Positions 8,856-17,046 of a stretch of DNA of 33,321 nucleotides are shown piece by piece. The stretch is from an uncultured Bacillota bacterium (GTDB lineage: Bacteria > Bacillota_I > Bacilli_A > RF39 > UBA660): NCBI GenBank assembly GCA_946540075.1, contig CAMNHZ010000003.1:1-33321 (forward strand), in the 5' to 3' direction. Each line of letters begins with the position of its first letter. Position 1 is the first letter of the stretch. The position numbers were made by a program, and so were the translations under genes. Below the pieces are notes generated by a model that worked only from the letters and a program-made list of their open reading frames with translations, was not told where the DNA came from and ran no database searches.

Positions 8856-8883
8856 AAAGAAGAATATATTTTCTTCTTTTTTT
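8856..8883 (+). terminator. Rho-independent terminator of hsp20
   Basis: AAAGAAGAA (8856-8864) pairs with TTCTTCTTT (8871-8879) over a 6-base loop, followed by a T-run. Confidence 0.82.
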
Positions 8884-8917
8884 ATATCTTTCTATTGTTA
8901 TTATTTTAATAAAAAAT

Positions 8918-8946
8918 TTGACAAAGATGATTATTTAAATTAAAAT
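8918..8946 (+). promoter_or_regulatory. Sigma-A promoter with a long leader upstream of the RluA gene
   Basis: TTGACA (8918-8923), exactly 17 bp, TAAAAT (8941-8946). The predicted start of transcription near 8953 leaves a leader of about 150 bases before ATG 9104. The leader holds only two tiny ORFs without ribosome binding sites (8982-9014 and 9002-9082) and no structure that I recognise. Confidence 0.75.
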
Positions 8947-9103
8947 AAGGACGATTATAACTAATAGGATACTACTATGACATGATGTTATTGTTACTAA
9001 TATGCATCATATGAATGTTTATTCAAAAAAAGAAGTATTGGAGAAATTTTTAAATAAGTTTATGATATATAAAAATCTATAATTATGTTATTTGGAGAGT
9101 AAA

Positions 9104-9772
9104 ATGAAAAAGAAAAAATTAAAAATATTATATGAAGATAAAGATATATTAATAGTAGATAAACCAGCTAAATTATTAACTGTATCTACATCGAAAGAAA
9201 AATATAAAACATTATTTCACCAGGTTTTTGAATATGTTAAATCTAAAAATAAGCATAATAAGGTGTTTATAGTACATAGATTAGACAAAGATACTAGCGG
9301 CATAGTGGTGTTTGCTAAAAGTGAAGATATAAAGTATAAATTACAAAATAATTGGAATAATATTGTTAGGACAAGAAGATATGTCGCTATAGTAGAAGGA
9401 AAGGTAGTTAAATCAGGAAAAATTGTATCTTATTTAAAAGAAACTAAAACTCTATTAACTTATTCTACAAAGGATAAAAAGAATGGTAAGAAAGCTATCA
9501 CACTTTATAATCCTATTAAAAATTGTGGAAAGTATTCATTACTTGAAATAGATATTTTAACAGGTAGAAAGAATCAAATAAGGGTTCATATGAAAGATAT
9601 GAATCATCCGATAATAGGTGATAAGAAATATGGTGCACAAACTAATCCTATAGGTAGATTAGGATTGCACGCAACAGTATTAGAATTCTATCATCCAAGA
9701 ACAAATGAATTATTGAAAGTAACATCAAATATACCCAAAGATTTTGAAAAAATTATTGATTTACCTTTTTAA
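9104..9772 (+). CDS. RluA-family RNA pseudouridine synthase
   Basis: 222 residues. The catalytic motif VHRLDKDTSGIVVFAKS holds Asp61, which attacks the target uridine. The later GRKNQIRVHM and the HPIIGDKKYG segments are typical of the RluA/RluC/RluD class. No S4 RNA-binding domain is present, so this is the compact form often seen in Bacilli, acting on ribosomal RNA or tRNA; the exact target cannot be read from the sequence. ATG 9104 is chosen over the in-frame TTG 9092 because the GGAGAG site lies between them. It appears to be a single-gene unit with its own promoter. A weak TTAAGT/ACTTAA inverted repeat follows the stop. Confidence 0.9.
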   Translation: MKKKKLKILYEDKDILIVDKPAKLLTVSTSKEKYKTLFHQVFEYVKSKNKHNKVFIVHRLDKDTSGIVVFAKSEDIKYKLQNNWNNIVRTRRYVAIVEGKVVKSGKIVSYLKETKTLLTYSTKDKKNGKKAITLYNPIKNCGKYSLLEIDILTGRKNQIRVHMKDMNHPIIGDKKYGAQTNPIGRLGLHATVLEFYHPRTNELLKVTSNIPKDFEKIIDLPF

Positions 9773-9803
9773 GTAAAATAACAAAAATAACTTAAATAAT
9801 TTA

Positions 9804-9832
9804 TTGATTATAAAAATAATTTATGTTAGTAT
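9804..9832 (+). promoter_or_regulatory. Extended -10 promoter for the anchored unknown protein
   Basis: TTGATT (9804-9809), 17 bp, TGtTAGTAT with the -10 at 9827-9832. The start codon is 24 bases further on. Confidence 0.65.
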
Positions 9833-9855
9833 AAAGGTATAATAGGAGTGATAAT

Positions 9856-10830
9856 ATGTATAATGATAATAGTTTTATATCTAATAATGGTTTAGGTAAT
9901 GAAAATAACATAAATAATAATAAAAAAAATAACAAAAAAAATATAATTATTTATGCTATTTTACTAATGATAATAGCAGGATTAGTATTATATATATGCT
10001 ATGATAAAGGGTATTTTAATAAGTCTGTAGAAAACGAAAAGAAAGAAACAGCTGAAAAGGTAAAGAAAGAAAAAAAGGTTGAAGAACCAGAGGACACTGA
10101 ATTATCAGAAGCTGAAAAAAAAGAAATAAGTACTAAGGCCAATGAAATATTAACATTTGGAATTAATACTAGTTCTGATGATGTAACATCAAGTATTATA
10201 AGTTGGTCAGGTATAGATGATACAAAAACATATGTTGAAAATGTTGAAAGTCAAAAATTGTTTACAGTACTAAATATTTATGGAAGAGCAGACAATGGTG
10301 GATTTAGGGATTTGAATTCAGCAGAAAAAGCATCTGTTCCAGAAAAATTAAAGAGATTTCTTCCTTATGAATTAAGTATTATTGATGCTAGTACAATCAC
10401 AAATAAATATAAAGAAATATTTGGAGAAGAACCAAATCATAAAGAAGCAGGAAGATGTATAAAATATGAGTATAATCCAAACCAAGCTGTTTATTATAAG
10501 TATGAATACTGTGGTGGAACAGGAAATCCAACTATGTTAATATATAAGGATGGATATAAAAAACAAAATGGAGAGGTTGAAGTTGATGTTAGTATAGCAA
10601 CTGCTAGTAATGTTGATAATAGACCTTCAACTAAAGAAGTATATAAAGGAATAGTAGATAATATATCAGATAATGCCTATGGTAAAGAGAATCTGTTATA
10701 TACAAAAGATTTTGAAGATGATTATACTGAAGAAATAAAAACTAATCATGATAAATATGCAAAATATAAAATAGTATTTGTAAAGGATAATAGTGGTAAT
10801 TATACATATAAATCATTAAAGAAAATATAA
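9856..10830 (+). CDS. Single-pass membrane-anchored extracytoplasmic protein of unknown function
   Basis: 324 residues. The order is an Asn/Lys-rich cytoplasmic head (1-28), one membrane helix (about 29-49: IIIYAILLMIIAGLVLYICY), a Lys/Glu-rich spacer (55-95) and a soluble outer domain. The outer domain has two cysteines, in AGRCIKYEY and KYEYCGGTG, that could pair. The type II anchor plus charged linker suggests a surface protein in Gram-positive bacteria, but the outer domain matches nothing that I recognise. AGGAGTGAT precedes ATG 9856. It is flanked by its own promoter and terminator, so it is probably monocistronic. Being next to a kinase-fold protein and wall hydrolases fits an envelope role, which is only inference. 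Confidence 0.7.
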   Translation: MYNDNSFISNNGLGNENNINNNKKNNKKNIIIYAILLMIIAGLVLYICYDKGYFNKSVENEKKETAEKVKKEKKVEEPEDTELSEAEKKEISTKANEILTFGINTSSDDVTSSIISWSGIDDTKTYVENVESQKLFTVLNIYGRADNGGFRDLNSAEKASVPEKLKRFLPYELSIIDASTITNKYKEIFGEEPNHKEAGRCIKYEYNPNQAVYYKYEYCGGTGNPTMLIYKDGYKKQNGEVEVDVSIATASNVDNRPSTKEVYKGIVDNISDNAYGKENLLYTKDFEDDYTEEIKTNHDKYAKYKIVFVKDNSGNYTYKSLKKI

Positions 10831-10848
10831 AAAATATATTTTCTTTTT
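10818..10848 (+). terminator. Rho-independent terminator overlapping the stop codon
   Basis: Perfect 12-bp A/T-rich stem, AAAGAAAATATA (10818-10829) with TATATTTTCTTT (10835-10846), 5-base loop, T-run following. The left arm is part of the coding sequence. Confidence 0.75.
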
Positions 10849-10873
10849 AAATATATAGAAACATTTATAAATT

Positions 10874-10901
10874 TTAAAACTTATTAAAAATATGTTATAT
10901 T
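10874..10901 (+). promoter_or_regulatory. Probable extended -10 promoter of the kinase-fold gene
   Basis: TTAAAA (10874-10879), 16 bp, TGtTATATT with the -10 at 10896-10901. The -35 is weak, but the TGn extension supports it. Confidence 0.5.
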
Positions 10902-10925
10902 AATTAGTAGAAAGAGGGAATTTCT

Positions 10926-11819
10926 ATGTTAGATAATTTTCAAATTGGAGAAATACATCTTACTGAAGCAAACGTAAAAAAATTAAAGAATTTTGGTATT
11001 GATCCTAAAGTATCTAATACTGAAAGTGTCATAAAAGTATATAAGACTATACCTAATGGAGTTACTATACTTTTAAAAATGTTATATGATACAAGAAATA
11101 TAGAGTCTAAAATAGATACAATCAAAAAAATAAGACAGAATGAAGAATTACTTGCAATGGATGAGATAGTCTTACCAACTGATGTTGTAATTTCAAAGGG
11201 AGAAAGTATAGGATTTGCTATACCTGAAATTAAGAATTCAACTAATTTAGGTCTAATATTACAAGATCCTAAAGTAAGTATTAAATATAAAATGGATTTG
11301 TTATATAAAGTTAGTAAACTATTAAGTAAGACTCTATCACTTAACGATAATTTTTACTTTAATGATTTGCATGAATTTAACTTTTTAGTAGATGAAAATG
11401 ATAATATAAAAGTGATTGATATAGATAGTTCATCTATTAATTCAAACAAAGCTACACCATCTTATTATTTAGTGACAGATCCTAAATTGACAGAAGTCCC
11501 TAAATATAAATTTAACGAAGTAGGTTTACCATATTCAGGGCGTGATTGTGATATATATTGCTATAATATTATGTTAATGAACACTCTAGCTAATTATCAA
11601 ATTCAAAAACTTACATTCTTAGAACTTAGTGAGTATTTGGATTATTTATTATCAATTGGAATTGATGAGACTATTATAGATTCAATAATTAATCTATATA
11701 CAACTAAACCGAATGAATTAATTACTACTAATTTGAATGATATTAATTGTAATTTATATCAAGCTAGATATTCCACTTATAAACAATTAAAGGAGATGGA
11801 AGTTAAGAAGACACGTTAA
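10926..11819 (+). CDS. Protein-kinase-fold protein with a degenerate catalytic loop
   Basis: 297 residues, cytoplasmic. The segment FYFNDLHEFNFLV followed by ENDNIKVIDID (about residues 140-166) has the order of a kinase-like catalytic loop (D-L-H-x-x-N) and the metal-binding Asp strand (here DID, where DFG or DxD is usual). Upstream, VIKVYKTI could carry the ATP-binding lysine and the following helix has glutamates. There is no obvious glycine-rich loop. After the core a helical tail runs to the end. It could be a small-molecule or protein kinase of the aminoglycoside-phosphotransferase/ABC1 fold, or a pseudokinase; substrate unknown. ATG 10926 has AGAGGG upstream. A terminator separates it from the amidase gene. 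Confidence 0.55.
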   Translation: MLDNFQIGEIHLTEANVKKLKNFGIDPKVSNTESVIKVYKTIPNGVTILLKMLYDTRNIESKIDTIKKIRQNEELLAMDEIVLPTDVVISKGESIGFAIPEIKNSTNLGLILQDPKVSIKYKMDLLYKVSKLLSKTLSLNDNFYFNDLHEFNFLVDENDNIKVIDIDSSSINSNKATPSYYLVTDPKLTEVPKYKFNEVGLPYSGRDCDIYCYNIMLMNTLANYQIQKLTFLELSEYLDYLLSIGIDETIIDSIINLYTTKPNELITTNLNDINCNLYQARYSTYKQLKEMEVKKTR

Positions 11820-11835
11820 AGTGTTTTCTTTTTTT
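11805..11835 (+). terminator. Rho-independent terminator of the kinase-fold gene
   Basis: AAGAAGACAC (11805-11814) pairs with GTGTTTTCTT (11821-11830), one G-U pair, 6-base loop, followed by T residues. It overlaps the last codons. Confidence 0.78.
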
Positions 11836-11868
11836 ATTATTTGAATATATTATTATAGGAGTGATTTT

Positions 11869-12936
11869 ATGACAAAATTTGTAATTGATGCAGGACATGG
11901 AGGTGTTGATTCAGGTGCAACATCATCTGGTGTAAATGAAAAAGATATTACTTTAATGATATCAAAATATATGTATGATAAATTAAAAGAAAAAGGATAT
12001 CCAGTAGTATTGACTAGAACAGATGATGAAACATTAAACCCTACTGACCGTGTAAATAGAATTTTAAGTGCTTATGGGAATGATCCAGAGGTGATTGTAA
12101 TATCGAATCATATTAATTCATCAGGAACACCAACAAGTACCGGAGCAGAAGTGATATATGCATTACGAAACGAATCCACACTTGCTCAAAATATATTAGA
12201 TGCACTTGGTAATGCTGGACTTACAAAGCGAAGTGTCTATCAGAGAAGATTACCAAGTAATCCAAACCAAGATTATTATTTTATACATCGAAATACAGGA
12301 CAAACAGAACCATTAATTATTGAATATGGATTTATAAATAATCCTAGTGATTTAAGTAAAATACAGAGAAATTATAAAAGATATGTTGATGCAGTAGTAA
12401 ATGCAATTGATCGTACTATATTGAATTCTGATATGCCTAACAATTTTCCAACAGAAATACCAGAAAATATACCGATAATGGATGATTCTGAAGCTGGTAT
12501 ATATATAGTAAAAAAAGGAGATAGCTTATATAAAATAGCCAATATGTATAATACTAGTGTAATAGAATTAAAACTTATGAATAATTTATTAACTGATAAT
12601 ATATCAATAGGTCAGATGCTAAAAGTTCCAAGTAATAACGAAACAGATATATACACAGTAAAAAAAGGAGATAGTTTATATAAAATAGCTAATATGTATA
12701 ATGTAAGTGTAGATGAATTAAAAAAACTGAATAATTTAACTAGTAATTTAATAAGTATTGGTCAAAACATAAAAATACCAAGTGTAATAAATAATACAAT
12801 AATGCATATAGTAAAAAAGGGGGATACACTTTATAAAATAGCTAACATTTATGGTACAACAGTATCTAAAATAAAGGCTGATAATAATTTACTTAGTGAT
12901 ATGCTAAGTATTGGTCAAGAATTAATAATAATGTAG
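11869..12936 (+). CDS. N-acetylmuramoyl-L-alanine amidase (Amidase_3) with three LysM domains
   Basis: 355 residues. The amidase domain (1-185) cleaves the bond between MurNAc and the stem peptide; its zinc ligands are visible as His10 (DAGHGG), Glu24 and His81 (SNHINSS), with catalytic Glu152 (IIEYGF). Three LysM peptidoglycan-binding modules follow at about 211-254, 261-304 and 312-355, each opening with the pattern VKKGDxLYKIANxY; the first two are nearly identical. There is no signal peptide: the protein starts directly with the first strand of the catalytic domain, and the AGGAGTG site fixes ATG 11869. Export must therefore be non-classical, or the enzyme acts after lysis of a mother cell, as for some spore-release hydrolases. 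The next gene is another wall hydrolase with its own promoter. Confidence 0.93.
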   Translation: MTKFVIDAGHGGVDSGATSSGVNEKDITLMISKYMYDKLKEKGYPVVLTRTDDETLNPTDRVNRILSAYGNDPEVIVISNHINSSGTPTSTGAEVIYALRNESTLAQNILDALGNAGLTKRSVYQRRLPSNPNQDYYFIHRNTGQTEPLIIEYGFINNPSDLSKIQRNYKRYVDAVVNAIDRTILNSDMPNNFPTEIPENIPIMDDSEAGIYIVKKGDSLYKIANMYNTSVIELKLMNNLLTDNISIGQMLKVPSNNETDIYTVKKGDSLYKIANMYNVSVDELKKLNNLTSNLISIGQNIKIPSVINNTIMHIVKKGDTLYKIANIYGTTVSKIKADNNLLSDMLSIGQELIIM

Positions 12937-12950
12937 AAAAAAGTATCAAT

Positions 12951-12979
12951 TTGACGAATCTATCTATATATGCTAAAAT
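12951..12979 (+). promoter_or_regulatory. Extended -10 sigma-A promoter of the glucosaminidase gene
   Basis: TTGACG (12951-12956), 17 bp, TGcTAAAAT with the -10 at 12974-12979. The leader to ATG 13019 is about 33 bases. Confidence 0.8.
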
Positions 12980-13018
12980 CAACTTATGTCGCTTGAAGAT
13001 TATAATTGAGGTGAAATA

Positions 13019-13729
13019 ATGAAAGTAGATCGGAAGCTTGTTGTTTTAGGAATAATAAGTTTGGTGATTATCTGTATAGTTGGTATAGGATTTAACTACA
13101 AAAGATTTAGTACTCCAACTACAAAGGTAAAAAAAGAAGTTGTTAATAAACCTAAAATAGCAAAGGATGTTGCAGTTATATTAGAAACTGTAAAAGTCAA
13201 AGAAACTACTGAGAAAAAGACTGAAGATGTCTCTTCGACAGAAAAAACTGAGAAAAAAAGTGAAAAAGTTGTTGAAAAAGCAGAAACAACTCCAAAAACT
13301 GAACCAGAACCAACACCACAACCAGAAATTGTTTATGATGGATTAACTCTTGATGAATTAGCGACAAAATTAAATCGTTCATTAGGATCAAGTTTATCAG
13401 GATATGGTTATAAATTTGCATCTCGTTCACTTGAACTTGGTGTAGATCCATATTTAGCAGTTGCTATTGTATTACATGAGACAGGATGTTCATGGTCATG
13501 TAGTGCCTTAGTTCAAAACAAAAATAACGTTGGTGGAATGGTAGGAAATGGAGGATATATCGCATTTGCTAGTTTAGATGCCGGTATAGATGCATTTTTA
13601 AATAATTTATATAAGAATTATTATGCATATGGATTAACTACACCAGAGCAAATCAACAAAAAATATGCAGCAAGTACTGCATGGGCCAGTAAAATAAATT
13701 ATTATATAGGAAAAATAAAAGCTAGTTAG
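13019..13729 (+). CDS. Membrane-anchored endo-beta-N-acetylglucosaminidase-type wall hydrolase
   Basis: 236 residues. A membrane helix at 7-25 anchors the protein facing outward. A low-complexity Lys/Glu/Thr/Pro linker (about 35-103) crosses toward the wall. A lysozyme-fold glucosaminidase domain (107-236) follows, with the catalytic-type glutamate in VLHETG (His153, Glu154), then NNVGGM, YIAFASLDAGIDAFLNNL and the closing YAASTAWASKINYYI. It would cut the glycan strand between GlcNAc and MurNAc. Two cysteines in GCSWSC are unusual in this position and could form a disulphide. TGAGGTGA precedes the ATG. With the neighbouring amidase it gives complementary wall-cutting activities, though the two have separate promoters. 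Confidence 0.85.
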   Translation: MKVDRKLVVLGIISLVIICIVGIGFNYKRFSTPTTKVKKEVVNKPKIAKDVAVILETVKVKETTEKKTEDVSSTEKTEKKSEKVVEKAETTPKTEPEPTPQPEIVYDGLTLDELATKLNRSLGSSLSGYGYKFASRSLELGVDPYLAVAIVLHETGCSWSCSALVQNKNNVGGMVGNGGYIAFASLDAGIDAFLNNLYKNYYAYGLTTPEQINKKYAASTAWASKINYYIGKIKAS

Positions 13730-13751
13730 TTGTAAAACTATCTAGTTTTTT
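13717..13751 (+). terminator. Rho-independent terminator of the glucosaminidase gene
   Basis: AAAAGCTAGTTAGT (13717-13730) faces ACTATCTAGTTTTT (13737-13750), with one mismatch and one G-U pair over a 6-base loop; T-rich end. Confidence 0.7.
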
Positions 13752-13775
13752 AAATGTCATAAAAGTGTAATTTTT

Positions 13776-13805
13776 TTGCAAAAATATTACTTTTTGTGAT
13801 AGAAT
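13776..13805 (+). promoter_or_regulatory. Promoter of the HTH gene
   Basis: TTGCAA (13776-13781), 18 bp, TGaTAGAAT with the -10 at 13800-13805, about 20 bases before the start codon. Confidence 0.65.
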
Positions 13806-13825
13806 ATTATTAGAGAGGTGATAAC

Positions 13826-14176
13826 ATGAAGTATAATAAGCAGGAAGCTATAGATCTTATAAATAAAAAACTAAATAAGGAAACTTTTCTTAGTTATCAT
13901 GAAATTGCTGAAATAACAGGTTATCACGAAAAGTATATATCTAAATTAAAAAAACAAATTTTAAATGGAACAATTAATACTGTTCACGGTAATAAAAATA
14001 AAAGACCGGTTAATGCATTGACACGAGAAGAAAGTCAATTAATTATAAAATTATATAAACGTTCACACGTAAGTTTAAGAAAATTTTGTAAATTCTATGG
14101 AAAAAGAAGTTATTCATGTATTTATAATTTATTAAAAAAGAATGATTTATTATCTGAATCACACGAAAAAGAATAA
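13826..14176 (+). CDS. Stand-alone HTH protein like the DNA-binding part of ISNCY/IS1202-type transposases
   Basis: 116 residues made of two helix-turn-helix units. The first (about 20-45) reads LSYHEIAEITGYHEKYISKL; then comes NTVHGNKNKRPVNALTREES and a second helical unit ending in CIYNLLKKNDLL. The HGNxxxxP linker followed by helices is the N-terminal arrangement of ISNCY/IS1202-type transposases as I know them. The DDE catalytic domain is wholly absent: the frame ends cleanly and a strong terminator follows within 20 bases. It has its own extended promoter and a good GAGAGGTGATAAC start region, so it looks expressed and kept, either as a domesticated DNA-binding protein or as a very old remnant. 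Target sites unknown. Confidence 0.7.
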   Translation: MKYNKQEAIDLINKKLNKETFLSYHEIAEITGYHEKYISKLKKQILNGTINTVHGNKNKRPVNALTREESQLIIKLYKRSHVSLRKFCKFYGKRSYSCIYNLLKKNDLLSESHEKE

Positions 14177-14191
14177 CTATAGCGTTAAAAC

Positions 14192-14221
14192 AAAAAACTA
14201 ACAATTATGTTAGTTTTTTTT
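14192..14221 (+). terminator. Strong rho-independent terminator of the HTH gene
   Basis: Perfect 12-bp stem, AAAAAACTAACA (14192-14203) with TGTTAGTTTTTT (14208-14219), ATTA loop, more T residues following. Confidence 0.88.
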
Positions 14222-14294
14222 GTTATTTTTAAAAAATGTTACTTTTATCATATATAAATAGTTATAAAAATAATGTCGACATATATATCATATA

Positions 14295-14337
14295 TATAAT
14301 TCTAATTTATAGATTTTGTAAATAAATTAGAATTATA
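14295..14337. promoter_or_regulatory. 16-bp perfect inverted repeat next to the ribosome binding site of the Ca2+ ATPase gene
   Basis: TATAATTCTAATTTAT (14295-14310) and ATAAATTAGAATTATA (14322-14337) are exact complements around the 11-base spacer AGATTTTGTAA. The right arm ends where the AGGAGG site begins. A TATAAT lies in the left arm, so it is either an operator over a promoter or an RNA hairpin in the leader. A 10-bp palindrome ATGTCGACAT sits just upstream (14273-14282). Confidence 0.7.
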
Positions 14338-14349
14338 GGAGGAATAAAT

Positions 14350-16947
14350 ATGTTAGGACTTGATGAAAAAAAGGTAATAATTAATCGTGAAAAATATGGT
14401 AGTAATAGAATAACTAGTAAAAAAAGAAATAGTTTCATTGGATTATTAATAGAATCTTTGGGAGACCCTATTATAAAAATTTTGTTAATTGCTTTGGGTA
14501 TAAAAACAATATTTCTAATTCAAAACTTTGATTGGTATGAAACTGTAGGAATTGTAATAGCCATATTTATAGCTTCATTTATTTCTAGTATATCTGAATA
14601 TGGTAGTGAAAAAGCATTTGATAAATTACAAGAAGAAGCTTCAAAAATAAAATGTCGAGTAAGAAGAGATGGCAAACTTAAAGAGATAAATATTGATGAT
14701 ATTGTTGTTGATGATATAGTTGAACTATCTACAGGTGATAAGATTCCAGCTGATGGAATAATAATTGAAGGTGAAATAACTGTTGACGAGTCCTCCTTAA
14801 ATGGGGAGACAAAAGATATATATAAGATAGCAAATTCAAAAAAAACAACTGAATTATATCTTTATAGGGGAACAGTTGTTTATTCCAAGGAATGTCTAAT
14901 GCGAGTAACCAAAGTAGGAGATGATACGTTTTATGGAAAAATGGCCAAGGAACTACAAGATAGTCAACCAACAAGTCCATTAAAGATAAAATTACATGAT
15001 TTAGCACTCACTATAAGTAAGATAGGCTATATATGTGCCTTTTTAGTTTTTACATCATATTTATTTTCCATGATTGTAATAAAAAATAACTTTAAGACAG
15101 AATTGATCATGAAAAGTATAACTAATTTACCTTTATTAATAGGATATATATTATATGGATTAACTTTAGCAGTCACTATAATAGTAGTCGCAGTACCTGA
15201 AGGACTTCCAATGATGATAACGCTTGTATTATCATCTAATATGAAACGTATGCTTAAAAATAATGTATTAGTAAGAAAGTTGGTTGGAATAGAAACTGCA
15301 GGTAGTTTGAATATATTATTTACAGATAAAACAGGTACTTTGACTAAAGGAAAATTAGAAGTAGTAGAGTTTATGAGTGGAAGTGGACTTTCAGTTAATA
15401 GTATGGAGGAACTTAATAAATATCCTAAATTACATAAAATAGTAGAGACTTCATTATATTATAATAATGGTTCAAAAATATCTGATGATTTAAAAATAAT
15501 TGGAGGAAATATTACTGATCAAGCATTACTTAGATATGTTGGAAGAATTAATACAAAGTATAAAATTATTGATAGAATACCTTTTGATAGTAAGAATAAG
15601 TATTCAGTAACTACTATATATGATAAAGGTGAAATTAGTTTGATTAAAGGCGCACCTGAAAAATTGCTTGAGCATTGTAAAACTTACTATAATGATTATG
15701 GTATAAAAAGAACGTTAATAAGTAATTCAAAAATAGAGGAAAAGATAAAACAAATGACTAATAAGGGTATCAGAGTTTTATTATTATGTACTGGTCATAG
15801 TAAATATCGATTGGACAATCTTACATTGGTTGGTTTAGTTTTTATAAAGGATGAAATACGAGAAGAAGCAAAGATTGGTGTAAAAGAGGTTGAAAAAGCA
15901 GGAATAAAAACAATTATGATTACAGGTGATAATAAAGAAACTGCTACTAGTATAGCTAGAGAATTAGGAATTATAAAAAATGATAGTGACATAGTTCTAA
16001 CGGGTGATGAATTACATAATAAAACAGATGATGAAATAAAAAAGATATTACCAAATCTAAAAGTAGTTGCTAGAAGTCTTCCTCAAGATAAGAGTAGGTT
16101 AGTAAAACTATCAGAAGAATTAGGGTTAGTAGTAGGAATGACAGGTGATGGAGTAAATGATGCACCAGCATTGAAAAAAGCAGATGTTGGTTTTGCAATG
16201 GGAAGTGGAACTGAAGTTGCTAAGGAAGCAAGTGATATTGTAATATTAGATAATAATTTTAATTCTATAACAAAAGCTATACTTTTCGGACGAACTATAT
16301 TTAAAAGTATACGTAAGTTTATAATCTTTCAATTAACAGTTAATTTATGCGCTGTATCATTATCTATAATCGGTCCATTCATCGGAGTTGCAACACCAGT
16401 AACAGTAATTCAAATGTTATGGATAAATATGGTTATGGATACAATTGCTGGCATAGCTTTTTCATTTGAACCACCTCTTAGTGAATATATGGATGAGAAA
16501 CCAAAAAGTAAAAATGAAAAAATCTTGAATAAGTATATGAAAGACGAAATAATATTTACAGGTGTTTATTCATCACTGTTGTGTATATTTTTCTTAAAGA
16601 GTGGAATAATAAGAAGGTTATTCAGAGTAGGCACAAATTATCAGTATTTAATGACATCGTTTTTTGCTTTGTTTATATTTATAGGAATATTTAATTCTTT
16701 TAATGCTAGAACAAATAGATTAAATCTACTAGCCCATTTAGAAAAAAATAAAATATTTGTGATCATGATATCATTTGTAATTATAGTTCAATTGATACTT
16801 ATTTATTATGGTGGAGAACTATTTAGAACATCAGGTATGAGTTTAAAAGATTTTATTATGATGATAATAATCGCATTTACAGTTGTTCCTGTTGATTGGA
16901 TTAGAAAGTTATATTTAAGATCAAATGGAATAGTTGGCGGAGTTTGA
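14350..16947 (+). CDS. Calcium-transporting P-type ATPase, P2B (plasma-membrane) type
   Basis: 865 residues, a full-length P2-type ATPase that pumps cations out of the cell at the cost of ATP. The phosphorylated aspartate is Asp326 in DKTGTLTKG. TM4 carries VAVPEGLP (281-287), the calcium-site motif, and TM6 has WINMVMDTIAG, with Asn and Asp in the P2B positions. KGAPE (nucleotide domain) and GDGVNDAPALKKADVGFAMG (hinge) are intact. The actuator loop reads NGET at 151-154 where TGES is usual; the essential Glu is kept. About ten membrane helices are expected. A strong AGGAGG site precedes ATG 14350, next to a long inverted repeat that may regulate expression. No neighbour obviously shares its task. 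Calcium specificity is inferred from the motifs. Confidence 0.93.
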   Translation: MLGLDEKKVIINREKYGSNRITSKKRNSFIGLLIESLGDPIIKILLIALGIKTIFLIQNFDWYETVGIVIAIFIASFISSISEYGSEKAFDKLQEEASKIKCRVRRDGKLKEINIDDIVVDDIVELSTGDKIPADGIIIEGEITVDESSLNGETKDIYKIANSKKTTELYLYRGTVVYSKECLMRVTKVGDDTFYGKMAKELQDSQPTSPLKIKLHDLALTISKIGYICAFLVFTSYLFSMIVIKNNFKTELIMKSITNLPLLIGYILYGLTLAVTIIVVAVPEGLPMMITLVLSSNMKRMLKNNVLVRKLVGIETAGSLNILFTDKTGTLTKGKLEVVEFMSGSGLSVNSMEELNKYPKLHKIVETSLYYNNGSKISDDLKIIGGNITDQALLRYVGRINTKYKIIDRIPFDSKNKYSVTTIYDKGEISLIKGAPEKLLEHCKTYYNDYGIKRTLISNSKIEEKIKQMTNKGIRVLLLCTGHSKYRLDNLTLVGLVFIKDEIREEAKIGVKEVEKAGIKTIMITGDNKETATSIARELGIIKNDSDIVLTGDELHNKTDDEIKKILPNLKVVARSLPQDKSRLVKLSEELGLVVGMTGDGVNDAPALKKADVGFAMGSGTEVAKEASDIVILDNNFNSITKAILFGRTIFKSIRKFIIFQLTVNLCAVSLSIIGPFIGVATPVTVIQMLWINMVMDTIAGIAFSFEPPLSEYMDEKPKSKNEKILNKYMKDEIIFTGVYSSLLCIFFLKSGIIRRLFRVGTNYQYLMTSFFALFIFIGIFNSFNARTNRLNLLAHLEKNKIFVIMISFVIIVQLILIYYGGELFRTSGMSLKDFIMMIIIAFTVVPVDWIRKLYLRSNGIVGGV

Positions 16948-17046
16948 TTGTCAATTGTTTACATTAATCTGTATTAAAATAATCGTTTTAAATATTATTA
17001 GTTAAAAAATAGGTTATAATGTAGGTGTAAGAAAGGGTATGATAAT

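Noticed and set aside
8982..9082. Tiny peptides in the RluA leader
   Set aside because: No ribosome binding site before either ATG; left as part of an unexplained leader.
11869..13729. Phage lysis cassette
   Set aside because: No holin, phage structural gene or integrase near, and each hydrolase has its own chromosomal-style signals.
16948..17046. Terminator of the Ca2+ ATPase gene
   Set aside because: Only a weak AATAAT/ATTATT pairing without a T-run; not supported.
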